Assembly: GCA_900757615.1 (NCBI GenBank)
Contig: CAAEON010000003.1
Location: forward strand, 1-64,000
Origin: an uncultured Collinsella sp.
GTDB lineage: Bacteria > Actinomycetota > Coriobacteriia > Coriobacteriales > Coriobacteriaceae
Direction of reading: 5' to 3'
Length of the DNA stretch: 64,000 bases
Of the stretch, positions 16,481-24,587 are shown piece by piece (within the stretch, counting starts at the first letter, position 1; every line of letters starts with the position of its first letter). Both the position numbers and the translations under genes were made by a program. The notes beneath the pieces were generated by a model. That model had not been told where the DNA came from. It ran no database searches and saw only the letters and a list, made by a program, of their open reading frames with translations.

Positions 16481-17080
16481 ATGTTCAATATCGTGCTGTA
16501 TGCACCCGAGATTCCGGCCAATACGGGCAATATCGGCCGTACCTGCGTGGTCACCGGCGCCCATCTGCATCTGGTGGAGCCACTGGGCTTTTCGCTCGAT
16601 GACAAGACGGTACGTCGCGCCGGTCTGGGCTACTGGCAAAACTTGGACGTGACGACCTATGCCGGCTGGGAGGATTTCCTTGCGCGCAACGGCCTCTCCC
16701 CCGCCGACGAGCGCCTGCATCTGCTGACCAAAAAGGCGCGCCGAACCTATGCGCAGAGTACCTACCGCGATGGCGACTACCTGGTCTTTGGCAGCGAGAG
16801 CTCGGGTATTCCCGAGGAGCTGCTCGCCGCGGCGCCCGAGCGCTGCGAGCGCATCCCCATGCTGCGCGATTGCGACTCACTCGATAATGCCGAGGTTTGG
16901 GAAGCCCACGAGGAATCGCTCGGGCATACCGAGGACAGCCACGAGGCTATCCTTCAACAGGACATCTGCGGCAACTTCGTCAATCCGGACGACTACCGCA
17001 TCAGTGCACTCAACCTTTCCAACAGCGCCGCCATCGTCCTCTACGAGGCCCTGCGCCAGACAGGCTTTCCGGGAATGTGA
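16481..17080 (+). CDS. trmL: tRNA (cytidine/uridine-2'-O-)-methyltransferase TrmL
   Basis: A SPOUT-class methyltransferase that modifies the wobble base (position 34) of certain tRNALeu. Motifs: APEIPANTGNIGRTC near the N terminus, LVFGSESSGIPEE in the middle and LNLSNSAAIVLYEALRQTGF at the end, which form the trefoil-knot cofactor site. It is 199 residues, longer than the usual 150-160. The extra length is an insertion of about 40 residues between the IPM segment and LNLSNS (acidic, including WEAHEESLGH). The ATG follows AAGGAG. Its stop codon lies inside a copy of the palindromic repeat at 17074. Confidence 0.9.
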   Translation: MFNIVLYAPEIPANTGNIGRTCVVTGAHLHLVEPLGFSLDDKTVRRAGLGYWQNLDVTTYAGWEDFLARNGLSPADERLHLLTKKARRTYAQSTYRDGDYLVFGSESSGIPEELLAAAPERCERIPMLRDCDSLDNAEVWEAHEESLGHTEDSHEAILQQDICGNFVNPDDYRISALNLSNSAAIVLYEALRQTGFPGM

Positions 17081-17106
17081 CAAAGGGACAGTCCCTTTGT
17101 CACATT
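17074..17106. repeat. Palindromic repeat, family A, copy 1
   Basis: Perfect inverted repeat with 16-base arms (AATGTGACAAAGGGAC and its complement) around one central base. It contains the stop codon of trmL on the plus strand and ends 3 bases before the stop codon of the UvrA-like gene on the minus strand. An identical copy lies at 19624-19656 and diverged copies at 20842 and 50666. Confidence 0.95.
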
Positions 17107-17109
17107 CGG

Positions 17110-19602
17110 TTATAGGTAGCGGCCGGTAATGCTCTTGGAGCAGGCCGTGATGTCGCCCGGCGTACCGGTGCAGACGATTTGCCCGCCCGCGTCGCCGCCG
17201 CCCGGGCCCATGTCGATCACGTAATCGGCGTTACGGATAAGGTCGAGGTCGTGCTCGATCACGATAACCGTGGCGCCCTTGGCAACAAGGCCATCAAACA
17301 CACTCAGCAACACCTGAACATCGAGCGGATGCAGGCCAATCGTGGGCTCGTCGAATACGAATACGGCATCGTCCTGCACGCGGCCCATCTCGCTCGCAAG
17401 CTTAAGGCGCTGCGCCTCGCCGCCCGAAAGCGCCGGCGTGGGCTCACCAAGCGTGAGATAACCCAAGCCCAGGTCGTGCAAGGTCTGTAAACGCACCTGA
17501 ACCTTCTTGAGTCCGACGGTCGCGTCGAGGGCCTCATCCACGCTCATATCCATAAGTTGCGGCAACGTAAGCAGGCTGCCGTCCTTGCCCTCGCGATGAA
17601 TATGCGAAGCCGCGTCTGCATAACGCGAGCCACGGCATGCAGGGCAGACGATCTCGACATCGGGCAAAAACTGCACGTCAAGCGATATCGAGCCCGTGCC
17701 ATCGCATGTGGGGCAGCGCAAGGCGCCGGTGTTGTAGCTAAAGGCACCCGCCTTATACCCTGCCGCCTTGGCCTCGGGCGTACGGGCAAAGGCGCGGCGC
17801 AGCTCATCATGGATGTCAGCATAGGTCGCTACCGTCGAGCGCACGTTGGCGCCAATGGGCGTGGCGTCAATCAGGTTGGCGCGCGCGATGCCCTCGGCAT
17901 CGACCCAACGCACGTGCCTCGGCAGGCGCTCGCCGGCCGCTTGCGCCTTGAGCGCCGGGATGAGCGTCTCGAGCACCAGTGTCGTCTTGCCCGAACCCGA
18001 AACACCCGTCACCGCGACAAGGCGGCCGCGCGGGATATCGACTTCGAGTGGTTTGACGGTATGGATGGCATCGGTCGCCATGCGGATATGGCCTAGGTCG
18101 AACATTTCGTCGTCAGCCACCTGCGGGCGCAAGCGCTTGGGGTCCGAGCGCAAGAACGGCGCGATGCGGCTGTCCCTCGCGTGTTCGACCTCGTCCACCG
18201 AACCGGCGGCGATTACATGACCGCCGCCCGCTCCGGCAACGGGGCCCATCTCGACCAGATAGTCGGCTTCTGCCAGCACGCGCGTGTCGTGGTCGACAAC
18301 AACCACGGTGTTGCCGTCGTCCACCAGATCGCGCATCACTCCTACCAAGCCGTCGACATTGGCAGGATGCAAGCCGATCGAAGGCTCGTCCAGCACATAC
18401 AGCACGCCCGTCGATCGGTTGCGCACCACGCGGGCAAGCTGTACGCGCTGGCGCTCACCCGTGGAAAGCGTGGCGCCGGCGCGGTCGAGCGAAAGGTAGT
18501 CGAGACCCAGATCGACCAGGCGACGGGCCGTGCTCAAAAACGAATCGCAGATATCCGTCGCCATGGGCTGCATCTCGGTCGGCAAGGATGCGGGCACTCC
18601 GCGCACCCACTCAATCGCCTCGCCCAGCGTCATGGCCGCCGCCTGTGCCAGATTGATACCGCGCACCTGGGGCTGGCGCGCAGCCTCGGAAAGACGCGTG
18701 CCTCCGCAATCGCGGCACGGTCCCTCGCGCAAAAAGCGCGCAACGCGCTTGAGCCCCTTATCGTCCTTAACCTTGGCGAGCGCATTCTCGACGGTATAGA
18801 CGGCGTTGTAATAGGTAAAGTCGAGCGGCGTGGCGCCCTCGCCATTTTTGGGAACGTAGAGAATGTGCTTCTTAACTGCCGGGCCATGGAACACGATGTC
18901 GCGCTCTTGAGGCGTGAGCTGGTTTAACGGCACGTCGGTACGCACGCCCATCTCGCCGGCCACCTGCTTCATCAGGTCCCACATGAGCGTGCCCCAGGGA
19001 AGCACCGCGCCCTCGTTGATGGTCTTTGACTCGTCGGGCACCAGGCTCGCCTCGTCCACCTCGCGCATGACGCCGGTGCCGCCGCAGGTAGAACACGCGC
19101 CGCCACTGTTAAAGGCAAGGTCCTCGGCACCCGGCGCATAGAACTCGCGGCCGCATGCGGGGCACGTGAGCGACAGGCCCGCGGCCACGTTAAGGCTCGG
19201 CTCCACACGCGTCCCGCAATGCGGGCACACGTGATGGGCGCAGCGGCTAAAGAGCAGGCGCAGGCTGTTGTTGAGCTCGGTCATGGTGCCAAAGGTCGAG
19301 CGCACGCCTGGCACACTAGGACGCTGATGCAATGCGAGCGCCGCCGGCACGTGCAGCACCTCGTCCACCTGTGCGTGCTCGGCCTGCGTCAGACGACGGC
19401 GGGTATAAGTGCTGAGCGCCTCCAGATAACGACGCGAGCCCTCGGCATACAGAACCCCCAGCGCCAGCGAGCTCTTGCCCGAACCTGACACGCCGGCAAT
19501 GCCCACGAGCCTTCCCAGCGGAATATCGATATCGATGTCCTTAAGGTTATGGACACGCGCGCCACGTACTTCGATAGCGCTTGGTTGTTGCGACACCGTC
19601 AT
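17110..19602 (-). CDS. UvrA class II (UvrA2-like) ABC ATPase
   Basis: An 830-residue duplicated ABC ATPase of the excinuclease A family. Two Walker A motifs (GVSGSGKSSL and GVSGSGKTTL), two signature regions (LSTGERQRVQLARV and LSGGEAQRLKLASE) and Walker B/D loops (VLDEPSIGLHP and VFDEPTIGLHP) are intact. Cysteine pairs of the zinc modules are seen at CPHCG/CPAC, CSTCGGTG and CPTCDGTG/CPAC. The region between the first Walker A and signature is short compared with UvrA of about 940 residues, which fits the class II type lacking the UvrB-binding domain. Such proteins are linked to tolerance of DNA-binding drugs. The start at 19602 follows AAAGGAAG. Confidence 0.88.
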   Translation of the reverse strand: MTVSQQPSAIEVRGARVHNLKDIDIDIPLGRLVGIAGVSGSGKSSLALGVLYAEGSRRYLEALSTYTRRRLTQAEHAQVDEVLHVPAALALHQRPSVPGVRSTFGTMTELNNSLRLLFSRCAHHVCPHCGTRVEPSLNVAAGLSLTCPACGREFYAPGAEDLAFNSGGACSTCGGTGVMREVDEASLVPDESKTINEGAVLPWGTLMWDLMKQVAGEMGVRTDVPLNQLTPQERDIVFHGPAVKKHILYVPKNGEGATPLDFTYYNAVYTVENALAKVKDDKGLKRVARFLREGPCRDCGGTRLSEAARQPQVRGINLAQAAAMTLGEAIEWVRGVPASLPTEMQPMATDICDSFLSTARRLVDLGLDYLSLDRAGATLSTGERQRVQLARVVRNRSTGVLYVLDEPSIGLHPANVDGLVGVMRDLVDDGNTVVVVDHDTRVLAEADYLVEMGPVAGAGGGHVIAAGSVDEVEHARDSRIAPFLRSDPKRLRPQVADDEMFDLGHIRMATDAIHTVKPLEVDIPRGRLVAVTGVSGSGKTTLVLETLIPALKAQAAGERLPRHVRWVDAEGIARANLIDATPIGANVRSTVATYADIHDELRRAFARTPEAKAAGYKAGAFSYNTGALRCPTCDGTGSISLDVQFLPDVEIVCPACRGSRYADAASHIHREGKDGSLLTLPQLMDMSVDEALDATVGLKKVQVRLQTLHDLGLGYLTLGEPTPALSGGEAQRLKLASEMGRVQDDAVFVFDEPTIGLHPLDVQVLLSVFDGLVAKGATVIVIEHDLDLIRNADYVIDMGPGGGDAGGQIVCTGTPGDITACSKSITGRYL

Positions 19603-19623
19603 CGCTTCCTTTCCTGTTGACCG

Positions 19624-19656
19624 AATGTGACAAAGGGACAGTCCCTTTGTCACATT
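19624..19656. repeat. Palindromic repeat, family A, copy 2
   Basis: Identical over all 33 bases to the copy at 17074-17106. It overlaps the stop codon of the ATPase gene (19655-19657) by two bases and lies 21 bases upstream of the UvrA-like start codon. Confidence 0.95.
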
Positions 19657-20773
19657 ACTCGTGCCATAAAACACGATCGTGAATGTATTTGCCCAGCATA
19701 GGCACGCTAAACCGGACGAGGCCGTATCCGGCAGCCTCGATGACGCGCTCGCGAATCAGGCTTGCGCGATATTTACTCGCCCAGCTCTGGGTACGGTCGC
19801 AGCGCTCAATGATATCCGCCATGCGCGTCGGCTTGTCCTCGTCAACCGCCATAGCCTCGATAAAAAGGCGCTGTGGACTGCGCAGCCCGTAATACAGAGG
19901 CGCGTCAACCGCTTCGTAGAACTCAGAGACGGCATCCGCATGGCCATCCTCGACATCGCGCCTTTCGATGACTTGCGAGCCACGCCGGACAGCAGACCGC
20001 CACATGTAATATCCCACCAGCTGAACCATATAGGGATGCCCCATGCTCTTGTGCGCTGCAAGGTCCGCCGTCTCCGCATCAACGCAAAGACCAGCGCCTT
20101 TGACCGTCTCGATATATGAATCGCGCACTTTGGGCAAAGAAATCGCCCCCAGCGTACGCTGCTGGGCGCGGCGCAAAAACGTTACGCTCGGCTCTTCGAG
20201 CAAGTCATCAACCATACTGGGCAAGCCGGCAAAAACCAGCGCAAGACCGCGCTGGTCGCTATCGAGCAAGCCCGTGGCATCCTGATCTCCGAGCACTTGC
20301 TGATAGAGAACGGCAAGAGCCGCCAGCTCCTCGATAGACGCAGACTGCGCCTCGTCAATCGCAAACAGTATGCCCTTGCCTAGACCGAGCTTCTTGAGGC
20401 GCTCGTTGACCAGCCCCCGCAATGTCTCGCCTTTTGCCCGCGCCGCCTCGACCGACATTCGGCCAAATGACGGCCCAAACTCCATTGACGTCACAACGGG
20501 TTTATTCGAGCGAAGCGCATCGGCCAAGCGGTCGCATAAACCAAGCGAAGCGGAATCGGAGACAACCGCCCATCCGCGCTCGCCGGCCAGGCGTTGCAGC
20601 TCCCGTAGGAGAACCGTTTTGCCGCAGCCGCGGTTTCCTGTAATGAGCATGAGCCTGCCCGGCGCCCCGGCACCGTTATCGAGCCCTTCCTCGAAATCTT
20701 CGATGACCGACTCGCGGCCGATGAGTATCGGAGGCCGCTTGCCAGCCGTGGGCTTAAAGGGATTTGGATTCAT
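19655..20773 (-). CDS. Orphan AAA-type P-loop ATPase
   Basis: A 372-residue soluble STAND/ORC-like ATPase. The Walker A motif is GNRGCGKT (about residues 46-53), Walker B is ILFAIDEAQ, and the AISLPKV segment sits in the sensor region. The last 90 residues look like a winged-helix domain. Similar single proteins occur widely in actinobacteria without a firm role; some resemble the ATPase part of DEXD-like or plasmid/transposon regulators. It has no signal peptide. Upstream lie three tandem 10-base repeats that overlap a possible promoter. It sits between the UvrA-like and TetM-like genes, but the palindromes between them argue for separate transcripts. Function unknown. Confidence 0.8.
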   Translation of the reverse strand: MNPNPFKPTAGKRPPILIGRESVIEDFEEGLDNGAGAPGRLMLITGNRGCGKTVLLRELQRLAGERGWAVVSDSASLGLCDRLADALRSNKPVVTSMEFGPSFGRMSVEAARAKGETLRGLVNERLKKLGLGKGILFAIDEAQSASIEELAALAVLYQQVLGDQDATGLLDSDQRGLALVFAGLPSMVDDLLEEPSVTFLRRAQQRTLGAISLPKVRDSYIETVKGAGLCVDAETADLAAHKSMGHPYMVQLVGYYMWRSAVRRGSQVIERRDVEDGHADAVSEFYEAVDAPLYYGLRSPQRLFIEAMAVDEDKPTRMADIIERCDRTQSWASKYRASLIRERVIEAAGYGLVRFSVPMLGKYIHDRVLWHE

Positions 20774-20809
20774 GTCGGCCTCCTCGGATTGGCAAACGCT
20801 GATAATAGT

Positions 20810-20839
20810 TATACCAACTTATACCGAGTTATACCAACT
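20810..20839 (-). promoter_or_regulatory. Three tandem 10-base repeats over the ATPase promoter region
   Basis: The 10-mer TATACC(A/G)A(C/G)T occurs three times in a row at 20810, 20820 and 20830, exactly one helical turn apart; copies 1 and 3 are identical. Read on the minus strand the array offers TTGGTA, an 18-base spacer and TATAAC, plus a TATTAT further down. It ends 37 bases before the ATPase start codon. A cooperative operator is the simplest reading. Confidence 0.65.
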
Positions 20840-20841
20840 CG

Positions 20842-20872
20842 ATGTGACAAAGGGACGATCCCTTTGTCACAT
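20842..20872. repeat. Palindromic repeat, family A, copy 3
   Basis: Perfect 14-base arms (20842-20855 and 20859-20872) around CGA. The arms match copies 1 and 2; only the centre and outer bases differ. The TGA stop of the TetM-like gene (20867-20869) is part of the right arm. Confidence 0.95.
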
Positions 20873-22870
20873 GTGGCCGAAAAATTCCGCGTCGGCGGGG
20901 CGATAGGGACGGAAGGTGGCGGGATCGATCTTTACGTGCGCCGCGGCGGGTACGTCGTACCATTTGACCGTATAGCCGGCGCCGTGAGCGCAAAAGACCG
21001 AGTCGGGCGTGTTGGGCAGATCGGCCTCGGGCTCATAGGCGGCCGCCTCGATGACGCGCTCGGCATCATGGCAAGCCGCATAGCCGGCGAACTCTAGGTA
21101 CAGATGCCCACGACCGCTCGTGTAGGCAGCCACCTCCAGCGCATAATCCTGCACCTCGGATGCCGGCACGCGACCCACAAGCTTCGCCCGGTCTCCCGCC
21201 ATCGTCGGCGGCTCGTACTCGGCACCCATGCGCGTGGCATCCGAGAGCGCCCGGCCCACGCACTCCCCCGGCACCTCGAGCTCAAAGCGATACCACGGCT
21301 CCAACAGCACCGCCGCGGCAGCCTCACGCGCCTGCATGAGCCCCTGGCGAATCGCGCGGTACGTTGCCTGCCGAAAGTCACCGCCCTCGGTGTGTTTGGC
21401 ATGCGCACGGCCGCCCGTGAGCGTAATGCGCACATCGGTGATGGGCGAGCCGGTCAGCACACCCAGATGATCGCGCTCCATGGCGTTGGTGAGTGCCAGG
21501 CGCTGCCAGTTCAGATCGAGCTCGTCGGTCGAGGCAACGGTACCAAATTGCACGCCCGAGCCCGCTGGCAGCGGCTCCAGGCGCAGGTGCACCTCGGCGT
21601 AATGGCGCAGCGGTTCAAAGTGACCCACGCCCTCGACCGGCTGTGAAATAGTCTCCTTATAGAGAATACCGCCGGGCTCAAACTCGATCGAAAGGCCAAA
21701 GCGATCGGCCAACACCCGCTGCACGACCTCAAGCTGCACGGCGCCCATTAACTGCAAATGAATCTGCTCAAGATGCGTGTTCCAGCTTACGCCGAGCATG
21801 GGGTCTTCGTCCGCCAACTCGGTCAGCGCTTTGAATACCGCATGGACATCGTGTTCGCCCGGTAACACCGTATAGGTAAGGACCGGCGCAATGACGGGTG
21901 CATCGCACCCGGGCTCCGCACCCAAGGCATCCCCCGGGCGAACGTGCGCAAGACCCGTCACGGCACAAATACCGCCAGCGGCAACTTCCTGGGCGAGCTC
22001 GTACTTCTCTCCGTTATAGATGCGTACCTGATCGACCTTCTGCTCCCATACCTCGGCACCGGAACGTCCGTCAATCATCTGTTTGGCATGCAGTGTGCCG
22101 CCCGTCACCTTGACCCAGGTAAGACGCTCGCCACGGTCTCCACGACTCACGCGGTAGACACGCGCGGCGAACTCCTGGGGCCATGTTCGCTCGCGCATCA
22201 GAGCGCATATGCCGTCGAGTAGCTCTGCCACACCCTGGTCCTTGAGCGCCGAGCCGGCAAAGCAGGGAAAGAGCCTGCGCTCGGCAACCATGCGCGACAG
22301 CGTTGCGACAGAAAGCTCACCCGTCTCGAGAAACTCCTCGAGCGCCGCTTCGTCCAACGCAGCAGCGTCCTCCTGAACGGCGCCGCCCGCCAGCAGTTCG
22401 TTGGCATCCAGGCAGCCCTCGGAAAGACGCTGCCCGAGTTGTGCCAGCAAAACATCGTGGCCGGGATTCTCAAAATCGATCTTGTTGATATAGATGAACG
22501 TCGGGATGTCATAGCGTGCAAGCAGACGCCACAGGGTTTCGGTGTGCCCCTGCACGCCGTCGTTGGCGCCCACCACCAGAATCGCGTAGTCCAGGGCACG
22601 CAGCGTGCGCTCCGCCTCGGCAGAAAAATCGACATGGCCGGGAGCGTCCACGAGCATAACGTGGGTTTCGTCGTGATCGAGCACAGCCTGCGACGAGAAA
22701 ATCGTGATGCCGCGCTCGCGTTCGATAGCGTTGGTATCCAGGTGCGAGTCGCCGTCGTCCACACGGCCGCGCTTGCGAATACGACCTGCGTTGAACAGCA
22801 TGGCCTCGGCCAGCGTGGTCTTGCCGGCATCGACATGCGCCAAGATTCCAACGACAGCTTGCTTCGACAT
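20867..22870 (-). CDS. TetM/EF-G-like translation GTPase
   Basis: A 667-residue GTPase of the ribosomal-protection (TetM/OtrA) branch of the EF-G family. G1 is AHVDAGKTT, G2 region ERERGITI, G3 VDAPGHVDF and G4 NKID, all in the first 150 residues. The domains that follow (II, III, IV and the EF-G C-terminal domain) are all represented, and the C-terminal tail resembles the Tet protein helix region. It could protect ribosomes from tetracyclines, but many gut actinobacteria carry chromosomal homologues of unknown role, so resistance is not assured. The start at 22870 follows GAGGAG. Its stop codon lies in a family A palindrome. Confidence 0.85.
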   Translation of the reverse strand: MSKQAVVGILAHVDAGKTTLAEAMLFNAGRIRKRGRVDDGDSHLDTNAIERERGITIFSSQAVLDHDETHVMLVDAPGHVDFSAEAERTLRALDYAILVVGANDGVQGHTETLWRLLARYDIPTFIYINKIDFENPGHDVLLAQLGQRLSEGCLDANELLAGGAVQEDAAALDEAALEEFLETGELSVATLSRMVAERRLFPCFAGSALKDQGVAELLDGICALMRERTWPQEFAARVYRVSRGDRGERLTWVKVTGGTLHAKQMIDGRSGAEVWEQKVDQVRIYNGEKYELAQEVAAGGICAVTGLAHVRPGDALGAEPGCDAPVIAPVLTYTVLPGEHDVHAVFKALTELADEDPMLGVSWNTHLEQIHLQLMGAVQLEVVQRVLADRFGLSIEFEPGGILYKETISQPVEGVGHFEPLRHYAEVHLRLEPLPAGSGVQFGTVASTDELDLNWQRLALTNAMERDHLGVLTGSPITDVRITLTGGRAHAKHTEGGDFRQATYRAIRQGLMQAREAAAAVLLEPWYRFELEVPGECVGRALSDATRMGAEYEPPTMAGDRAKLVGRVPASEVQDYALEVAAYTSGRGHLYLEFAGYAACHDAERVIEAAAYEPEADLPNTPDSVFCAHGAGYTVKWYDVPAAAHVKIDPATFRPYRPADAEFFGHM

Positions 22871-23114
22871 GGCTCTCCTCTTATTGCAAGCCCGTCGCGC
22901 ACGGCAACGGGCATTCTCGTTCCACACTGGATGATACAATTTACGGGCCGGCGGGCGAAGCGGGCCCTATCCCCCGACCGAGCTCATCGCCCTGCGTTGC
23001 CGCGCGGCGATTTTCGTAGGTTCGCGCCTTGCGAAAGCCGGCACCTCCCCTTTTGTCTGCCGGGGCTCATCTGGGGCTGTAGCAACGCGAGCCCCACTAC
23101 AGCGAGGAGCCACC

Positions 23115-23540
23115 ATGAAGGCATTACTCAACGAGTTCAAGGAATTCATCAATCGCGGAAACGTGATAGACATGGCCGTCGGCGTTATTATCGGCGGCGC
23201 ATTCACCGCCATCGTGACCTCGCTGACCGACAACATCATCAACCCGCTCATCGCCGTGATTGCCGGCGGTAGCGCCACCGAGATCTCGGGGCTGGTGGTG
23301 CCGGGTACCAATATCGATTTTGGCGCCTTCATTGGCGCGTGCATCAACTTTCTGATCGTGGCGGCGATCGTCTTTGCCATCGTCAAGGCATTCAACAAGG
23401 CGCAGGAAATTGGCGGCTTGCTCGCCGGCACCGCCGCCGAGCAAGCCGCGCCCAAGCCCGTCTGCCCCTATTGCCTGGAAGAGGTGCACGAGGGCGCGAC
23501 CAAGTGTTGCCACTGCGGAAGCGGGCTGCCCCGGGCGTAG
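23115..23540 (+). CDS. mscL: Large-conductance mechanosensitive channel with C-terminal zinc ribbon
   Basis: A 141-residue MscL. The N-terminal FKEFINRGNVIDMAVGVIIG is the amphipathic helix plus first membrane segment of the pore, followed by a periplasmic loop and a second membrane segment (about residues 72-92). MscL releases solutes when membrane tension rises on osmotic downshock. Unusual here is the C terminus: after a short Ala-rich linker comes CPYC...CCHCG, a zinc-ribbon-like pair of cysteine knuckles in place of the usual cytoplasmic helix bundle end. The ATG follows GAGGAG. The gene stands alone, diverging from the TetM-like gene. Confidence 0.94.
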   Translation: MKALLNEFKEFINRGNVIDMAVGVIIGGAFTAIVTSLTDNIINPLIAVIAGGSATEISGLVVPGTNIDFGAFIGACINFLIVAAIVFAIVKAFNKAQEIGGLLAGTAAEQAAPKPVCPYCLEEVHEGATKCCHCGSGLPRA

Positions 23541-23658
23541 GCGCCTTAGAGCCAACAGCGCGCCACATCTACCGCCTCGCAAACCAACGTGGCAATCAAA
23601 CATGGCCCCACCCGGGGCCATTTTCGTTCGCGCGAATTGTTGATACGCGTTCCCGCTC

Positions 23659-24147
23659 TTATGCCTCGCGCAGCCAGTCGAACGCAACACGCGGCGTGCC
23701 GTCCGACACACACACGATGCCGGCGCGTTCGAACCCCGCCTTCGTGCTCGCGCCCTGCATGGGCAGGTTGTCCGCGTGTGTATCGATACGCAGATGGTCG
23801 GCACGCTCCTTGGCAAAGGCAAACATCGCGGCCGCGATACCGTGCACGGTGCCGTCGGACGCCACGCGGTGCAGTACGGCGTACGGAGTGTTGCTACGCC
23901 ACTGACCGTCCTCGATGACGTCATAGCACTCGTCCGGGCCCGGCAAAAAGGCAAACGTCGCCACCACGCGACCGTCGACTTCGCACACATAGCTGCCACC
24001 GACGGCGATATCGGCAGCCAGCTGCTCGGCCGAAGGCGTGCCCTCGGGCCACTGCGTGGCGTTGCCATGCGCGCGCATAAAGGCGCGGGCGGCGTCATAG
24101 ATAGCCATGACGGCGGGAATGTCGGTCTCGAGGGTTTTTCTGATCAT
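23659..24147 (-). CDS. GNAT-family N-acetyltransferase
   Basis: A 162-residue GCN5-related acetyltransferase. It begins MIRKTLETDIPAVMAIYDAAR, the usual first strand and helix. The VCEVDGRVVATFAFLPGP strand pair follows, then LHRVASDGTVHGIAAAMFAFA as the acetyl-CoA-binding motif A region and a C-terminal HADNLPMQGASTKAGFE (motif B, N-x-x-x-x-x-x-x-GF). Substrate is unknown. The ATG at 24147 is preferred; an adjacent GTG at 24150 is equally possible since the upstream site (GAGGCCG) is weak. It is divergent from the small zinc-motif protein gene. Confidence 0.85.
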   Translation of the reverse strand: MIRKTLETDIPAVMAIYDAARAFMRAHGNATQWPEGTPSAEQLAADIAVGGSYVCEVDGRVVATFAFLPGPDECYDVIEDGQWRSNTPYAVLHRVASDGTVHGIAAAMFAFAKERADHLRIDTHADNLPMQGASTKAGFERAGIVCVSDGTPRVAFDWLREA

Positions 24148-24223
24148 CACGCGGCGGCCTCACGTTTATTGGTATCACTTTGATTGAGCAATGATACCAG
24201 CGTTTGGAAAGGGCACGAAGCAG

Positions 24224-24520
24224 ATGGGAAGCAAAAAGCGAGCCGCCTGGTCAAAGGCCAAAAGCGAGTTTTTGGGCGCTGCCACCGGCGGCGACATGAG
24301 CGACCTGTTTGCGCGCGAGGACGAGCGCCGCGACGCCCTGGACGCCGAGCGCGATGAGGCCTGGCGCTACAAATCGTGCGAGCGCAAAAACCGCTACGAT
24401 ACACGCGCCGAGGCCGAGGCCGTTATGGCCGACTGCGAAAACCATGGGCGGCGCGGTTTGGCCTGCTACAAATGCGAATACTGCGGCGGGTGGCACCTGA
24501 CGTCGCATCCTTGGAAATAG
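24224..24520 (+). CDS. Small basic protein with C-terminal Cys/His motif
   Basis: A 98-residue hypothetical protein, very rich in Lys, Arg, Glu and Asp in the first 75 residues and ending with CYKCEYCGGWHLTSHPWK, a probable metal-binding knuckle (CxxCxxC plus His) seen at the ends of small phage and bacterial proteins. The SERKNRYDTRAEAEAV-like part is a helical segment of the same group. The start at 24224 is chosen because the shared part begins there; GGAAAGGG lies 11 bases ahead. A start 11 codons earlier is possible. A nucleic-acid-binding role is a guess from charge and the knuckle. Confidence 0.65.
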   Translation: MGSKKRAAWSKAKSEFLGAATGGDMSDLFAREDERRDALDAERDEAWRYKSCERKNRYDTRAEAEAVMADCENHGRRGLACYKCEYCGGWHLTSHPWK

Positions 24521-24587
24521 GCTCCGCATCGGCGCGGCGCTCACGCAGCGGCACGGCACCGACACATCGCCGGCCACCGCGCGCAGG

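Noticed and set aside
17074..17106. Insertion sequence ends
   Set aside because: The element is only 33 bases, holds no transposase and its copies do not bracket a common segment with target duplications; each sits alone at a gene end.
20810..20839. CRISPR-like repeats
   Set aside because: Ten-base repeats without spacers and no cas genes nearby; the array is an operator-like tandem repeat.
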